A stretch of DNA of 37,858 nt from contig SCQQ01000052.1 of NCBI GenBank assembly GCA_004299095.1, positions 1 through 37,858 on the forward strand, in the 5' to 3' direction. The notes beneath the pieces were generated by a model that made no database searches, was not told the origin of the DNA, and worked only from the letters and a program-made list of their open reading frames with translations. Below, one piece after another: positions 8,866-17,108 of the stretch. The first letter of the stretch is position 1, and each line of letters begins with the position of its first letter. Both the position numbers and the translations under genes were made by a program. Source of the stretch: Burkholderiaceae bacterium (GTDB taxonomy: Bacteria > Pseudomonadota > Gammaproteobacteria > Burkholderiales > Burkholderiaceae_C).

Positions 8866-9002
8866 ATGACGGAATGACTTCGCCGCTGCGCGGCTCAATG
8901 ACGGCGGCTTCGCCGCCATGACCTCCAACATTCATGGCCGCGCCAGCGGCCGTCATCGAAGCCGCAGGCAAGGTCATGCCGCAACGCAGCGGCGGCGGTC
9001 AT
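8866..9002. repeat. Array of ATGAC motifs and small GC hairpins (REP-like), copy A
   Basis: Between the convergent MFS and spoVR genes lie four direct ATGAC motifs (starting 8866, 8874, 8898, 8918) followed by three inverted ones, GTCAT (8952, 8973, 8998). Between them are short GC stems: GCCGC/GCGGC (8882-8894), GGCGGC/GCCGCC (8903-8917) and GGCCGC/GCGGCC (8936-8951). The same four-plus-three layout recurs at 29222-29355. A REP/BIME-like role, perhaps as a two-way terminator, is inferred. Confidence 0.7.
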
Positions 9003-9028
9003 CGCGCCACGCCACGGGCGCGGCGCGT

Positions 9029-10651
9029 TCAGACGGGCGGTGCCGGCGCGCTGTAGCGCTGCACCGGCGGGTCGCCGTCGCCCTCGGCGCTTTCCAGTTG
9101 CACGCCAAAGCCCCACAGGCGCGCCACGTGCTTGAGCACCTCCTCGGCATCCTCGGCCCGCAGCGGACGGCCGTGATAGGGCGTGTGGCGCAGCGTCAGG
9201 CAGCGGTCGCCGCGCCGGTTCACGTTCCAGACCTGGATGTTGGGCTCGCTCACGCCCAGGTCGTACTGCTGCGACAGCAGCTGGCGCAGCACGCGATAGC
9301 CATCCTCGTCGTGGATGGCGCTCACCAGCAGTTCGTCGTCGCTGGCGTCGTCGTGGATGGCGAACAGGCGCAGGTCGCGGATCAGCTTGGGGCTCAGGAA
9401 CTGGCCGACGAAGCTCTCGTCCTTGAAGTTGCGCATGGCGTAGTCCAGCGCCGGCAGCCAGGGCGTGCCGGCCAGGTCGGGAAACCAGCGCCGGTCTTCT
9501 TCGGTCGGGTGCTCGCAAATGCGCCGGATGTCGCGGTACATGGCAAAGCCGAGCGCGTACGGGTTGATGCCGCTGTACCCGGGGTGCCCCGCCGGCGGCT
9601 GGTAAATCACATTGGTGTGCGAGCTGAGCCACTCGACCATCACGCCGTCGGTGAGCCAGCCTTCGTCGTACAGGGCATTGAGCAGCGTGTAGTGCCAGAA
9701 CGTGGCCCAGCCCTCGTTCATCACCTTGGTCTGGCGCTGCGGATAGAAGTACTGCGCGATCTTGCGCACGATGCGCACGATCTCACGCTGCCACGGCTCC
9801 AGGAGCGGCGCATTCTTTTCGATGAAATACAGGAGGTTCTCTTCCGGCTCCTTGGGAAAGCGCTCGCTGGTCTGCGCGGCGCTGTCTTTCTCGGGGCGTG
9901 CCGGCAGCGTGCTCCACAGCACGTTGACCTGCTGCTGCACGTAGGCCTCGCGCTCCTGATGCTCGGCGCGTTCGCGCGCCAGGCTTTTCTTGGACGGGCG
10001 CCGGTAGCGGTCGACGCCGACGTTGGCGAGCGCGTGACACGAATCCAGCAACTGCTCGACCGCATCGACCCCATGGCGCTCCTCGCACTGGGCGATGAAA
10101 TCGCGCACGTACACCAGGTAGTCGACGATGCTGCCGGCGTCGGTCCACATGCCGAACAGGTAATTGTTCTTGAAAAAACTGTTGTGCCCGTACGCCGCGT
10201 GCGCGATCACCAGCGCCTGCATGGCGGTGGAGTTCTCTTCCATCAGATAACTGATGCACGGGTTGGAATTGATCACCATTTCGTACGCCAGTCCCATTTC
10301 GCCGCGCCGGTAGCGCCGCTCGATCGCCAGGAATTCCTTGCCGTAGCTCCAGTGGTGGTAGCCCACGGGCATGCCCATGCTGGCGTAAGCGTCCATCATT
10401 TGCTCGGCCGAAATCACTTCGAGCTGGTTCGGGTAAGTGTCCAGGCCGTAGCGCTCGGCCGCGGCGGCGATGGCGGCGTGGTAGCGCTCGATCAGATCGA
10501 ACGTCCAGTCGCTCGGGTCCGGCAACGGATGCGCCGGGCGCTTGGCCGCAGGCAGCGGACTGCGTGGCACGCCGCGCGGCCGCACGGCGGGACGCTTGCG
10601 CGGAGGGTGGCCCGGGTGGTGGCCCAGCACGGGCGACGAGACGGGATTCAT
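9029..10651 (-). CDS. SpoVR family protein
   Basis: 540-residue cytoplasmic protein of the SpoVR family (E. coli YcgB). The biochemical role is unknown; in Bacillus SpoVR affects spore cortex, and in proteobacteria the gene travels with the YeaG kinase and YeaH and is linked to stationary phase and stress. Highly typical stretches are DWTFDLIERYHAAIAAAAE, YHHWSYGKEFLAIERRYRRG, EMVINSNPCISYLMEENS, HAAYGHNSFFKNNYLF, VMNEGWATFWHYTLLN and HPGYSGINPYALGFAMY. The ATG at 10651 overlaps the yeaH stop codon (ATGA), so the start MNPVSSPVLG is well supported although the first ~45 residues are Arg/Pro-rich and poorly conserved. Confidence 0.95.
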   Translation of the reverse strand: MNPVSSPVLGHHPGHPPRKRPAVRPRGVPRSPLPAAKRPAHPLPDPSDWTFDLIERYHAAIAAAAERYGLDTYPNQLEVISAEQMMDAYASMGMPVGYHHWSYGKEFLAIERRYRRGEMGLAYEMVINSNPCISYLMEENSTAMQALVIAHAAYGHNSFFKNNYLFGMWTDAGSIVDYLVYVRDFIAQCEERHGVDAVEQLLDSCHALANVGVDRYRRPSKKSLARERAEHQEREAYVQQQVNVLWSTLPARPEKDSAAQTSERFPKEPEENLLYFIEKNAPLLEPWQREIVRIVRKIAQYFYPQRQTKVMNEGWATFWHYTLLNALYDEGWLTDGVMVEWLSSHTNVIYQPPAGHPGYSGINPYALGFAMYRDIRRICEHPTEEDRRWFPDLAGTPWLPALDYAMRNFKDESFVGQFLSPKLIRDLRLFAIHDDASDDELLVSAIHDEDGYRVLRQLLSQQYDLGVSEPNIQVWNVNRRGDRCLTLRHTPYHGRPLRAEDAEEVLKHVARLWGFGVQLESAEGDGDPPVQRYSAPAPPV

Positions 10652-11919
10652 ACCGGTACCCCTTCTTTCCGGAACAGCTCGCGGAACACCGGGTAGATTT
10701 CGCTCGGCTCTTCCACCGTGCGCATCGCGAACTGTGGAAAATCCGGCGGCAGGCGGCTGTATTCCTGCCACAGGTTCTGCTCCTCGGGCGCCACCTGCAC
10801 GTAAGCGAAGTAGCGCACCAGCGGCAGGATCTTGTCGGCCAGCAGGTTGTGACAGATGGTGGCGTCGTCGCCATAGTCGTCGCCGTCGCTCACCTGCGCC
10901 ACGTACACGTTCCAGGCATCCGACGGGTAGCGCGCGCGCATGATCTGCTCCAGCAGCACGAGCGCGCTGCTGACCACCGTGCCGCCGCTTTCGATGGCGT
11001 GAAAAAAAGTATTCTCATCGACCTCGTCGGCACGCGTGTGGTGGCGAATGAACACCAGGTCGATCTTCTCGTAGTGGCGCGTAAGAAACAGGTACAGCAG
11101 GATGAAAAAGCGCTTGGCCAGATCCTTGCGCGCCTCGTCCATCGAGCCGGACACGTCCATCAGGCAGAACATCACCGCCTGGCTGGTGGGCACGGGCACC
11201 AGGGTGTGGTTGCGGAAACGCAAGTCGATGGGGTCGAGGAAAGCCACCTTGTGCAGGCGCAGCTTCAGCGCGGTGATGCGCTGCCTGAGCTCGGCGGCGG
11301 CGGCGCTCTCGCCTTGGCCCTGGTCCTGCAACGCGGCCAGCGCCTCGCGCAGCGCCTGCAACTCGCGCAGCGGCGCCTTGGTGAGCGCGATGCGCCGTCC
11401 GAGCGCGCCGCGCATGGTGCGCAGCACTGCCAGGTTGTGCGGCGTGCCTTCGTGGCTGTAGCCGGCGCGGCGCGAGCGGTACAGCGGCGTTTCGCCCAAG
11501 TGGGTGCGCAGCAGGCGCGGCAGCGCCAGGTCTTCGAAAAAAAGCTGCATGAACTCTTCCTTGGACAGCGTGAAGATGAAGTCGTCTTCGCCCTCGCCGC
11601 TGTCGCTCGCCTGCGAACCCGTGCCGCGGCCCGCGCCGCCCGCAGGGCGGGCGATGCGGTCGCCGCGCACGTGGTCGCGGTTGCCAGGATGCACCGTGTC
11701 CTGCACACCGCCCGGGCCATGGCGGAACACCGGTTCGCGGATGTCCTGCCGCGGAATCGCGACGTTCTCGGCCTGCTCGATGTGGCGGATGTCGCGCTTG
11801 GCGACCGCACGGCGCACGGCGTCGGCAATCTGCCGCTTGAAGCGGCGCACGAAGCGCTCGCGGTTCACCACCGACTTGTTCTTGCCAGCGAGCCTGCGGT
11901 CGATGATTTGCAGTGCCAT
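10648..11919 (-). CDS. yeaH: YeaH/YhbH family protein (DUF444, von Willebrand A-type)
   Basis: 423 residues. The N-terminal MALQIIDRRLAGKNKSVVNR and RFVRRFKRQI are diagnostic of the family. A flexible Gly/Arg-rich linker (about 66-112) precedes a helical middle part (FTLSKEEFMQLFFEDLALPR) and a C-terminal vWA domain with a complete MIDAS motif DVSGSMD at 255-261, plus a threonine in SGGTVVSSAL and aspartates in VSDGDDYGDD. Probably a metal-dependent partner or adaptor in the kinase pathway; its function is not established. It starts 42 bases after the prkA stop and overlaps spoVR by four bases. Confidence 0.95.
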   Translation of the reverse strand: MALQIIDRRLAGKNKSVVNRERFVRRFKRQIADAVRRAVAKRDIRHIEQAENVAIPRQDIREPVFRHGPGGVQDTVHPGNRDHVRGDRIARPAGGAGRGTGSQASDSGEGEDDFIFTLSKEEFMQLFFEDLALPRLLRTHLGETPLYRSRRAGYSHEGTPHNLAVLRTMRGALGRRIALTKAPLRELQALREALAALQDQGQGESAAAAELRQRITALKLRLHKVAFLDPIDLRFRNHTLVPVPTSQAVMFCLMDVSGSMDEARKDLAKRFFILLYLFLTRHYEKIDLVFIRHHTRADEVDENTFFHAIESGGTVVSSALVLLEQIMRARYPSDAWNVYVAQVSDGDDYGDDATICHNLLADKILPLVRYFAYVQVAPEEQNLWQEYSRLPPDFPQFAMRTVEEPSEIYPVFRELFRKEGVPV

Positions 11920-11961
11920 GCCCGGCCTCCTTGCGCCTGCGCTACCGCCGCGTCGGGCGTC

Positions 11962-13884
11962 CTATGAACTCTTGCGCACCCGCAAGTACCACTCGCACAG
12001 CAGGCGCACCTGCTTGGGCGTGTAGCCCTTGGCCGCCATGCGCGTGACGAACTCCTCGTGCTTGCGCGCGTCTTCCGCGCTGGCCTTGGCATTGAAGCTG
12101 ATGACGGGCAACAGCTCCTCGGTGTTCGAGAACATCTTCTTCTCGATCACCTGGCGCAGCTTCTCGTAGCTGGTCCAGCTCGGGTTCTTGCCCATGTTGT
12201 TGGCACGCGCGCGCAGCACGAAATTCACGATCTCGTTGCGGAAATCCTTGGAATTGGCGATGCCCGCGGGCTTTTCGACTTTTTCCAGCTCGGCGTTGAG
12301 CGCATTGCGGTCGAACACTTCGCCGGTGTCGGTGTCGCGGTATTCGCTGTCCTGGATCCAGTAGTCGGCGTACGTCACGTAGCGGTCGAAAATGTTCTGG
12401 CCGTACTCGCTGTAGCTTTCCAGGTACGCGGTCTGGATCTCCTTGCCGATGAACTCGGCGTAGCGCGGCGACAGGTATTCCTTGATGTAGCCGATGTACT
12501 TGGTTTCCAGCTCGGCTGGAAACTGCTCGCGCTGGATCTGCCGCTCCAGCACGTACATCAGGTGCACCGGGTTGGCCGCCACTTCGGTGCTGTCGTAATT
12601 GAACACCTTGGCCAGGATCTTGAAGGCAAAGCGCGTGGAAATGCCTTCCATGCCTTCGTCCACGCCGGCGTAGTCGCGGTATTCCTGATAGCTCTTGGCG
12701 CGCGGATCGGTGTCTTTCAGGCTTTCGCCGTCGTAGACCTGCATCTTGCTGTAGATGCTGGAGTTCTCCGGCTCTTTCAGGCGCGTGAGCACGGCAAACT
12801 GCGCCAGCATCTTGAGCGTGCCGGGCGCGCACACCGCCTCGGACAGAGACGATTCGCGGATCAGTTTTTCGTAAATCTTCACCTCTTCCGAGACGCGCAG
12901 GCAGTACGGCACCTTGACGATGTAGATGCGGTCCAGGAAAGCCTCGTTGTTGCGGTTGTTGCGAAACGCTTTCCACTCGCTCTCGTTGCTGTGCGCCAGG
13001 ATGATGCCGTCGAACGGAATCGCGCCAAAGCCCTCGGTGCCCTTGTAGTTGCCCTCCTGCGTGGCGGTGAGCAGCGGGTGCAGCACCTTGATCGGCGCCT
13101 TGAACATCTCCACGAATTCCAGCAGGCCCTGGTTGGCCAGGCACAGGCCGCCGGAGTAGCTGTAGGCGTCGGTGTCGTCCTGGGCGTAGCTTTCCAGCTT
13201 GCGGATGTCGACCTTGCCCACCAGGCTGGAAATGTCCTGGTTGTTCTCGTCGCCCGGCTCGGTTTTCGAGATGGCAATCTGGCGCAGGATGCTGGGGTAG
13301 CGCTTGACCACGCGAAATTGGCGAATGTCGCCGCCGTATTCCTGCAGGCGCTTCACCGCCCAGGGCGAGAGCACGTGATGCAGGCAGCGGCGCGGAATGC
13401 CGAACTGCTCCTCCAGCACCGGACCGTCCTCGGCCTCGTCGAACAGGCCCAGCGGCGACTCGTTCACCGGCGAGCCCTTGAGCGCGTAGAACGGCACCTG
13501 CTGCATCAGCGACTTGAGGCGCTCGGCGATCGAGCTCTTGCCGCCGCCCACGGGCCCGAGCAGGTAGAGGATCTGCTTGCGCTCTTCCAATCCCTGCGCC
13601 GCATGGCGGAAGAAGCTCGCCACCTGCTCGATCACGTCCTCCATGCCGTAGAACTCGACAAAAGCGTGGTAGCGGCGAATCACCTTGTTGGCAAACAGGC
13701 GCGACAGCACCGGATCGGTGCGCGTATCGACCATCCCCGGCTCGCCAATGGCAGTCAGCATGCGCTCGGACGCGCTGCTGTAGGCCATGGGATCGTGCTG
13801 ACACAGCGCGAGGTACTCGTCCACCGACATTTCCTCTTCGCGCAAGTGACCATAACGCGCGACGGCATTGCTCACTGCATCCAT
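11962..13884 (-). CDS. yeaG: PrkA family serine protein kinase (YeaG)
   Basis: 640 residues, very near the 644 of E. coli YeaG. The family combines an AAA+ domain with a C-terminal PrkA kinase domain. Walker A is GPVGGGKS at 110-117; the central stretch LTATQEGNYKGTEGFGAIPFDG IILAHSNESEWKAFRNN (with the sensor-like HSNESEW) is almost invariant in the family. The C-terminal part holds RFAFKILAKVFNYD and YAEFIGKEIQTAYLESY. In E. coli yeaGH responds to nitrogen starvation and stationary phase. The chosen start MDAVSNAVARYGH has AGGAG five bases upstream; an earlier frame start at 13968 is rejected. It is the promoter-proximal gene of prkA-yeaH-spoVR. Confidence 0.96.
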   Translation of the reverse strand: MDAVSNAVARYGHLREEEMSVDEYLALCQHDPMAYSSASERMLTAIGEPGMVDTRTDPVLSRLFANKVIRRYHAFVEFYGMEDVIEQVASFFRHAAQGLEERKQILYLLGPVGGGKSSIAERLKSLMQQVPFYALKGSPVNESPLGLFDEAEDGPVLEEQFGIPRRCLHHVLSPWAVKRLQEYGGDIRQFRVVKRYPSILRQIAISKTEPGDENNQDISSLVGKVDIRKLESYAQDDTDAYSYSGGLCLANQGLLEFVEMFKAPIKVLHPLLTATQEGNYKGTEGFGAIPFDGIILAHSNESEWKAFRNNRNNEAFLDRIYIVKVPYCLRVSEEVKIYEKLIRESSLSEAVCAPGTLKMLAQFAVLTRLKEPENSSIYSKMQVYDGESLKDTDPRAKSYQEYRDYAGVDEGMEGISTRFAFKILAKVFNYDSTEVAANPVHLMYVLERQIQREQFPAELETKYIGYIKEYLSPRYAEFIGKEIQTAYLESYSEYGQNIFDRYVTYADYWIQDSEYRDTDTGEVFDRNALNAELEKVEKPAGIANSKDFRNEIVNFVLRARANNMGKNPSWTSYEKLRQVIEKKMFSNTEELLPVISFNAKASAEDARKHEEFVTRMAAKGYTPKQVRLLCEWYLRVRKSS

Positions 13885-14129
13885 ACGATCTCCTGCAGCG
13901 ACACGTCCGCCCGGCGGTCCGTGCCGCGAAGTTGTCATGCACGCGCGGTTGCACGGGCCTTGTGGCACCCCGCTCCGCTTTGGGACAGCCTACGACGAAT
14001 TGCCGTACTCCGCTTGGCGGTGAGCCCGGGACCAGTTGCGGCCGCGCCGATCAGCCGCGCCGCGAAGCCCGACTGACCGCACCTGTTCGATGGCCTTTCG
14101 GGCGCCGAGGTTCAACCCCGCCGCAACCG

Positions 14130-14149
14130 ACCCGGGCGCGCGCCCGGGT
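14130..14149. terminator. Perfect 20-bp palindrome just after radA
   Basis: ACCCGGGCGCGCGCCCGGGT is self-complementary over its full length and starts two bases beyond the radA stop codon. It could fold as a strong stem in the radA transcript, but no U-tract follows, so a terminator role is an inference. It also sits about 245 bases upstream of the prkA start. Confidence 0.45.
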
Positions 14150-14151
14150 GG

Positions 14152-15546
14152 TCATATCTCTTCCAGGCCGCGCACCAGCGCAATCGCTTCTTCCACGCGC
14201 TCCACCGCGTGCAGCGTCACGCCTTCCAACTCGGGGCCGGGCTTGCGCGGCGCGTTGGCCTTGGGAATCATCACGTGCGCAAAGCCGAGCTTGGCCGCCT
14301 CCTTCAACCGCTCCTGGCCGCTGGGCGCCGGGCGCACTTCGCCCGCAAGCCCGACTTCGCCAAACGCCACGAACCCCTTGGGCAGCGGCTTGCCGCGCAA
14401 GCTGCTGGCAATCGCGAGCAGCACCGCCAGATCCGCCGCCGGTTCGCTGATGCGCACGCCGCCAACGGCGTTGACGAACACGTCCTGATCGCCCGTGGCG
14501 ACACCGGCGTGGCGGTGCAAGACGGCGAGCAGCATGGCCAGGCGATCACGCTCCAGCCCGACCGAGAGGCGCCGTGGACTCGGGCCGCCCAGATCGACCA
14601 GCGCCTGCACCTCCACCAGCAGCGGGCGCGTGCCTTCGAGCGTGACCAGCACGCAGGTTCCGGGCACCGGCTCGGCGTGCTGGCCGAGGAAAATCGCGCT
14701 CGGGTTGCTCACGCCTTTCAAGCCATGCTCGGTCATGGCGAACACGCCGATTTCGTTCACCGCGCCGAAGCGGTTCTTGATGGCGCGGATCAGGCGGAAG
14801 CGCGAATGCGTGTCGCCTTCGAAATACAGCACGGTATCGACCATGTGCTCCAACACGCGCGGGCCGGCGAGTTGCCCGTCCTTGGTCACGTGCCCCACCA
14901 GCACCAGCGCGCTGCCGCTCGCCTTGGCCCAGCGCGTCAGGTGCGCGGCGCATTCGCGCACCTGCGCCACGCTGCCGGGAGCGCTGGTGAGTTGGTCGCT
15001 GTAGACCGTTTGAATCGAATCGATCACCGCCACCGCGGGCTGCTGCTCGGCGAGTGTCGCGATGATTTTCTCCAACTGGATTTCAGCCAGCACCGCCACT
15101 TGCGAACCGGTGATGCCGAGGCGCTTGGCGCGCAGCGCCACTTGCGCGCCGCTTTCCTCGCCGGTGACGTACAGCGTGGAAAGCCCGGCGCGCTGCAGCG
15201 TGTCCAGCGCCTGCAACAGCAGCGTCGATTTGCCGATGCCCGGATCGCCGCCCAGCAGCACCACGCCGCCCGCCACGATGCCGCCGCCCAGCGGCCGGTC
15301 CAGCTCGCCCTGCCCGGTCGGCGTGCGCACCACGTCCTCGCTGGCGATGGCGGCGAGCGGCCGCACCTCAGCCGACGGCACCAGCGCATTGAAGCGCCCG
15401 CTCAAGCGGTTCTTGCCCGCCGTCGCCGGCTCGACCACCGATTCGACCAGCGAATTCCACGCCCCGCACGACGGGCACTTGCCCAGCCAGCGCGGGCTGG
15501 TCGCGCCGCAGGCATTGCACACGTAAACCGATTTGGGATGGGCCAT
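14152..15546 (-). CDS. radA: DNA repair protein RadA
   Basis: RecA-related helicase-like ATPase that speeds branch migration of recombination intermediates. 464 residues, matching the family. The N-terminal four-Cys zinc finger is Cys10, Cys13, Cys24, Cys27 (CNACG...CPSCG); Walker A GGDPGIGKST is at 99-108; the RadA-specific KNRFG motif is present in AIKNRFGAVNEIG; the Lon-like C-terminal domain includes SPRRLSVGLERDRLAMLLAV and GFVAFGEVGLAGEVRP. ATG 15546 gives the classical MAHPKSVYVCNACG start; no Shine-Dalgarno is visible, and a -10-like TACGAT lies 6 bases upstream, so a leaderless transcript is likely. Confidence 0.97.
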   Translation of the reverse strand: MAHPKSVYVCNACGATSPRWLGKCPSCGAWNSLVESVVEPATAGKNRLSGRFNALVPSAEVRPLAAIASEDVVRTPTGQGELDRPLGGGIVAGGVVLLGGDPGIGKSTLLLQALDTLQRAGLSTLYVTGEESGAQVALRAKRLGITGSQVAVLAEIQLEKIIATLAEQQPAVAVIDSIQTVYSDQLTSAPGSVAQVRECAAHLTRWAKASGSALVLVGHVTKDGQLAGPRVLEHMVDTVLYFEGDTHSRFRLIRAIKNRFGAVNEIGVFAMTEHGLKGVSNPSAIFLGQHAEPVPGTCVLVTLEGTRPLLVEVQALVDLGGPSPRRLSVGLERDRLAMLLAVLHRHAGVATGDQDVFVNAVGGVRISEPAADLAVLLAIASSLRGKPLPKGFVAFGEVGLAGEVRPAPSGQERLKEAAKLGFAHVMIPKANAPRKPGPELEGVTLHAVERVEEAIALVRGLEEI

Positions 15547-15552
15547 CGCCCG

Positions 15553-15558
15553 ATCGTA
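15553..15558 (-). promoter_or_regulatory. Candidate -10 box for leaderless radA transcript
   Basis: TACGAT on the minus strand ends 6 bases before the radA ATG. This spacing would place transcription initiation on or next to the A of the start codon, which fits the lack of a ribosome-binding site. No convincing -35 box is visible. Confidence 0.4.
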
Positions 15559-15829
15559 ATCGTGGACGATGGCGTCAGTGCTTGGTTCGAGCGCAGCGAT
15601 AACCCGTATGGTTTTCCTGCTCCCTTCTGGCTGCGCTGAGGCGCGCAGCGGCTGGGGTGGGCTGGCGCACCACCGCAGGATGTGCTCGCTTGCGTATCTG
15701 GCTCGCCACGGTTGTCTGAACGGAGCGGCTTTGCCGCGCAGTGAGTTCTGCGGCGCACCCCGGCCGCGAGCACCGCAGGTTGCCCGCAACGCAGCGGAGG
15801 GTCGCAAACAGTGAGGTCGCCTTCTTTTG

Positions 15830-15861
15830 CCTTCTTTTCTTGGCGACGCAAGAGAAGAAGG
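15830..15861. repeat. Hairpin of the CTTCTTTTCTTGGCG type
   Basis: CCTTCTTTTCTTG (15830-15842) pairs with CAAGAGAAGAAGG (15849-15861), one mismatch, around a 6-base loop GCGACG. The sequence is pyrimidine/purine rich and unlike its surroundings. Similar hairpins are scattered between genes in Burkholderiales and Xanthomonadales as far as I recall; whether this belongs to that family was not tested. Confidence 0.6.
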
Positions 15862-16139
15862 TCGCCCGCCGGGGCGAACTCCCGGCCGACCCCGTCGAAA
15901 AGGAGCGCCACTCATGCATCCGTGCCCAACGCACGCGCAGCAAGTCGGGCACCCGGCGCGCTACGATGCACCCTTCACGACCGCAAGCGCGCCACCCATG
16001 ACGTTTTCAACCGCCACCGGCGGTTTCCCACCCGCCGTTTCACGCCGGCCTTCGACTCGCCGACCCGACCGTGCGACAGCGCGCGCGTTCCGGCTGCGCG
16101 CTCAATGCACCGTGGCTCGGGTACCCGACTTTTCGCACG

Positions 16140-17066
16140 ATGACTCGGTCTGACGCCATCCACGCCGCCTCCGCCGCGCCCATCGGCGTCTTCGACAGCG
16201 GCATCGGCGGCCTGAGCGTGCTGCGCGCGCTGCGTGCCGAATTGCCGCAGGAAAGCTTCGTTTACCTGGCCGATACCGGCTTTGCGCCCTATGGCGAACG
16301 CGGTGACGCCTTCGTGCGGGCACGCACCGAGGCCATCACGGCGTGGCTGAAGGCCGAGCACCACATCAAGGCGCTGGTGGTGGCGTGCAACACCGCCACG
16401 GCCGCCGCCATCCACGACCTGCGCGAGCGCTATCCGGGCTTTCCCATCATTGGCGTGGAACCCGCGCTCAAGCCGGCCGTGGCCGCCACGCGCACCGGAC
16501 GCATCGGCGTGCTGGCGACCCGCGGCACCGTGGCCAGCGCGAAATTCGCGCGCCTGCTGGCAAACCTCCAAGCACAAGCCGAATTCATCGTGCAGCCGTG
16601 CGCCGGGCTGGCACGCGCCATCGAGCATTCGGTCGAGCCGGGTGTGCCCGGCACGCAAAGCCGCGCGGAGGTCGAAGCGCTGTGCGCGCGCTACCTGGAT
16701 GCGATGCGGCCGTTTGGCACGCAGCCGGGCGCCGTCGACACGCTGGTGCTGGGCTGCACGCACTACGTTTTCGCCGAAGCGGTGTTGCGCCAACTGGCGG
16801 GACCGGCGGTGCGGTTGATCGAGACCGGCATGCCGGTGGCACGCCACACCCGGCGCCTGCTGGCCCAGGCCGATGCACTCGCGGCGCACGCGCCGGCCGA
16901 CGTGTACCTGCTCACCACCGGCCATCCGCAGTGGTTGCAGGCCGCCGCCACGCGCTGGCTCAAAGCCGGCGCGCCCCGATCGGCGACGCGCGTCCACATT
17001 CCCAACCCGACGCAAGCGGCTGCCCCGCACCTGGCTGCATCCGCGCTGCTGCACGGGTCGACCTGA
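16140..17066 (+). CDS. murI: Glutamate racemase
   Basis: Cofactor-independent racemase that makes D-glutamate for peptidoglycan. 308 residues from ATG 16140. The N-terminal PIGVFDSGIGGLSVLRAL contains the catalytic-site Asp19; the two catalytic cysteines are Cys83 in VVACNTATAAA and Cys206 in LVLGCTHYVF, both in the exact family context. LADTGFAPYGER and GVEPALKPA also match. A GTG at 16071 in the same frame would add 23 residues (RQRARSGCALN...) that do not look like family sequence. No clear Shine-Dalgarno site. First of a run of plus-strand genes. Confidence 0.96.
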   Translation: MTRSDAIHAASAAPIGVFDSGIGGLSVLRALRAELPQESFVYLADTGFAPYGERGDAFVRARTEAITAWLKAEHHIKALVVACNTATAAAIHDLRERYPGFPIIGVEPALKPAVAATRTGRIGVLATRGTVASAKFARLLANLQAQAEFIVQPCAGLARAIEHSVEPGVPGTQSRAEVEALCARYLDAMRPFGTQPGAVDTLVLGCTHYVFAEAVLRQLAGPAVRLIETGMPVARHTRRLLAQADALAAHAPADVYLLTTGHPQWLQAAATRWLKAGAPRSATRVHIPNPTQAAAPHLAASALLHGST

Positions 17067-17108
17067 GCGCCGCGACACGCACCGTCCCGCTCCATCCGAA
17101 CGAATTCC

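Larger units (their letters stand above)
15547..16139. other. Divergent intergenic region between radA and murI
   Basis: About 590 bases with no supported gene. It contains the radA -10-like box, GC-rich sequence, a prominent hairpin at 15830-15861 and the murI promoter region. Short open frames on both strands lack any recognisable protein features. Confidence 0.6.

Noticed and set aside
6143-8977. 944-codon minus-strand open frame opposite the amidohydrolase and MFS genes
   Set aside because: It is antisense to two clear genes; its Arg/His/Gly-rich sequence is the usual shadow of GC-rich coding DNA.
12058-14076. 672-codon plus-strand frame opposite prkA
   Set aside because: Antisense shadow of a gene with invariant PrkA motifs.
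13885-14129. Sigma-54 promoter upstream of prkA (TGGCAC seen at about 13965)
   Set aside because: The TGGCAC lies on the strand pointing away from prkA and lacks the TTGC element at the right spacing.
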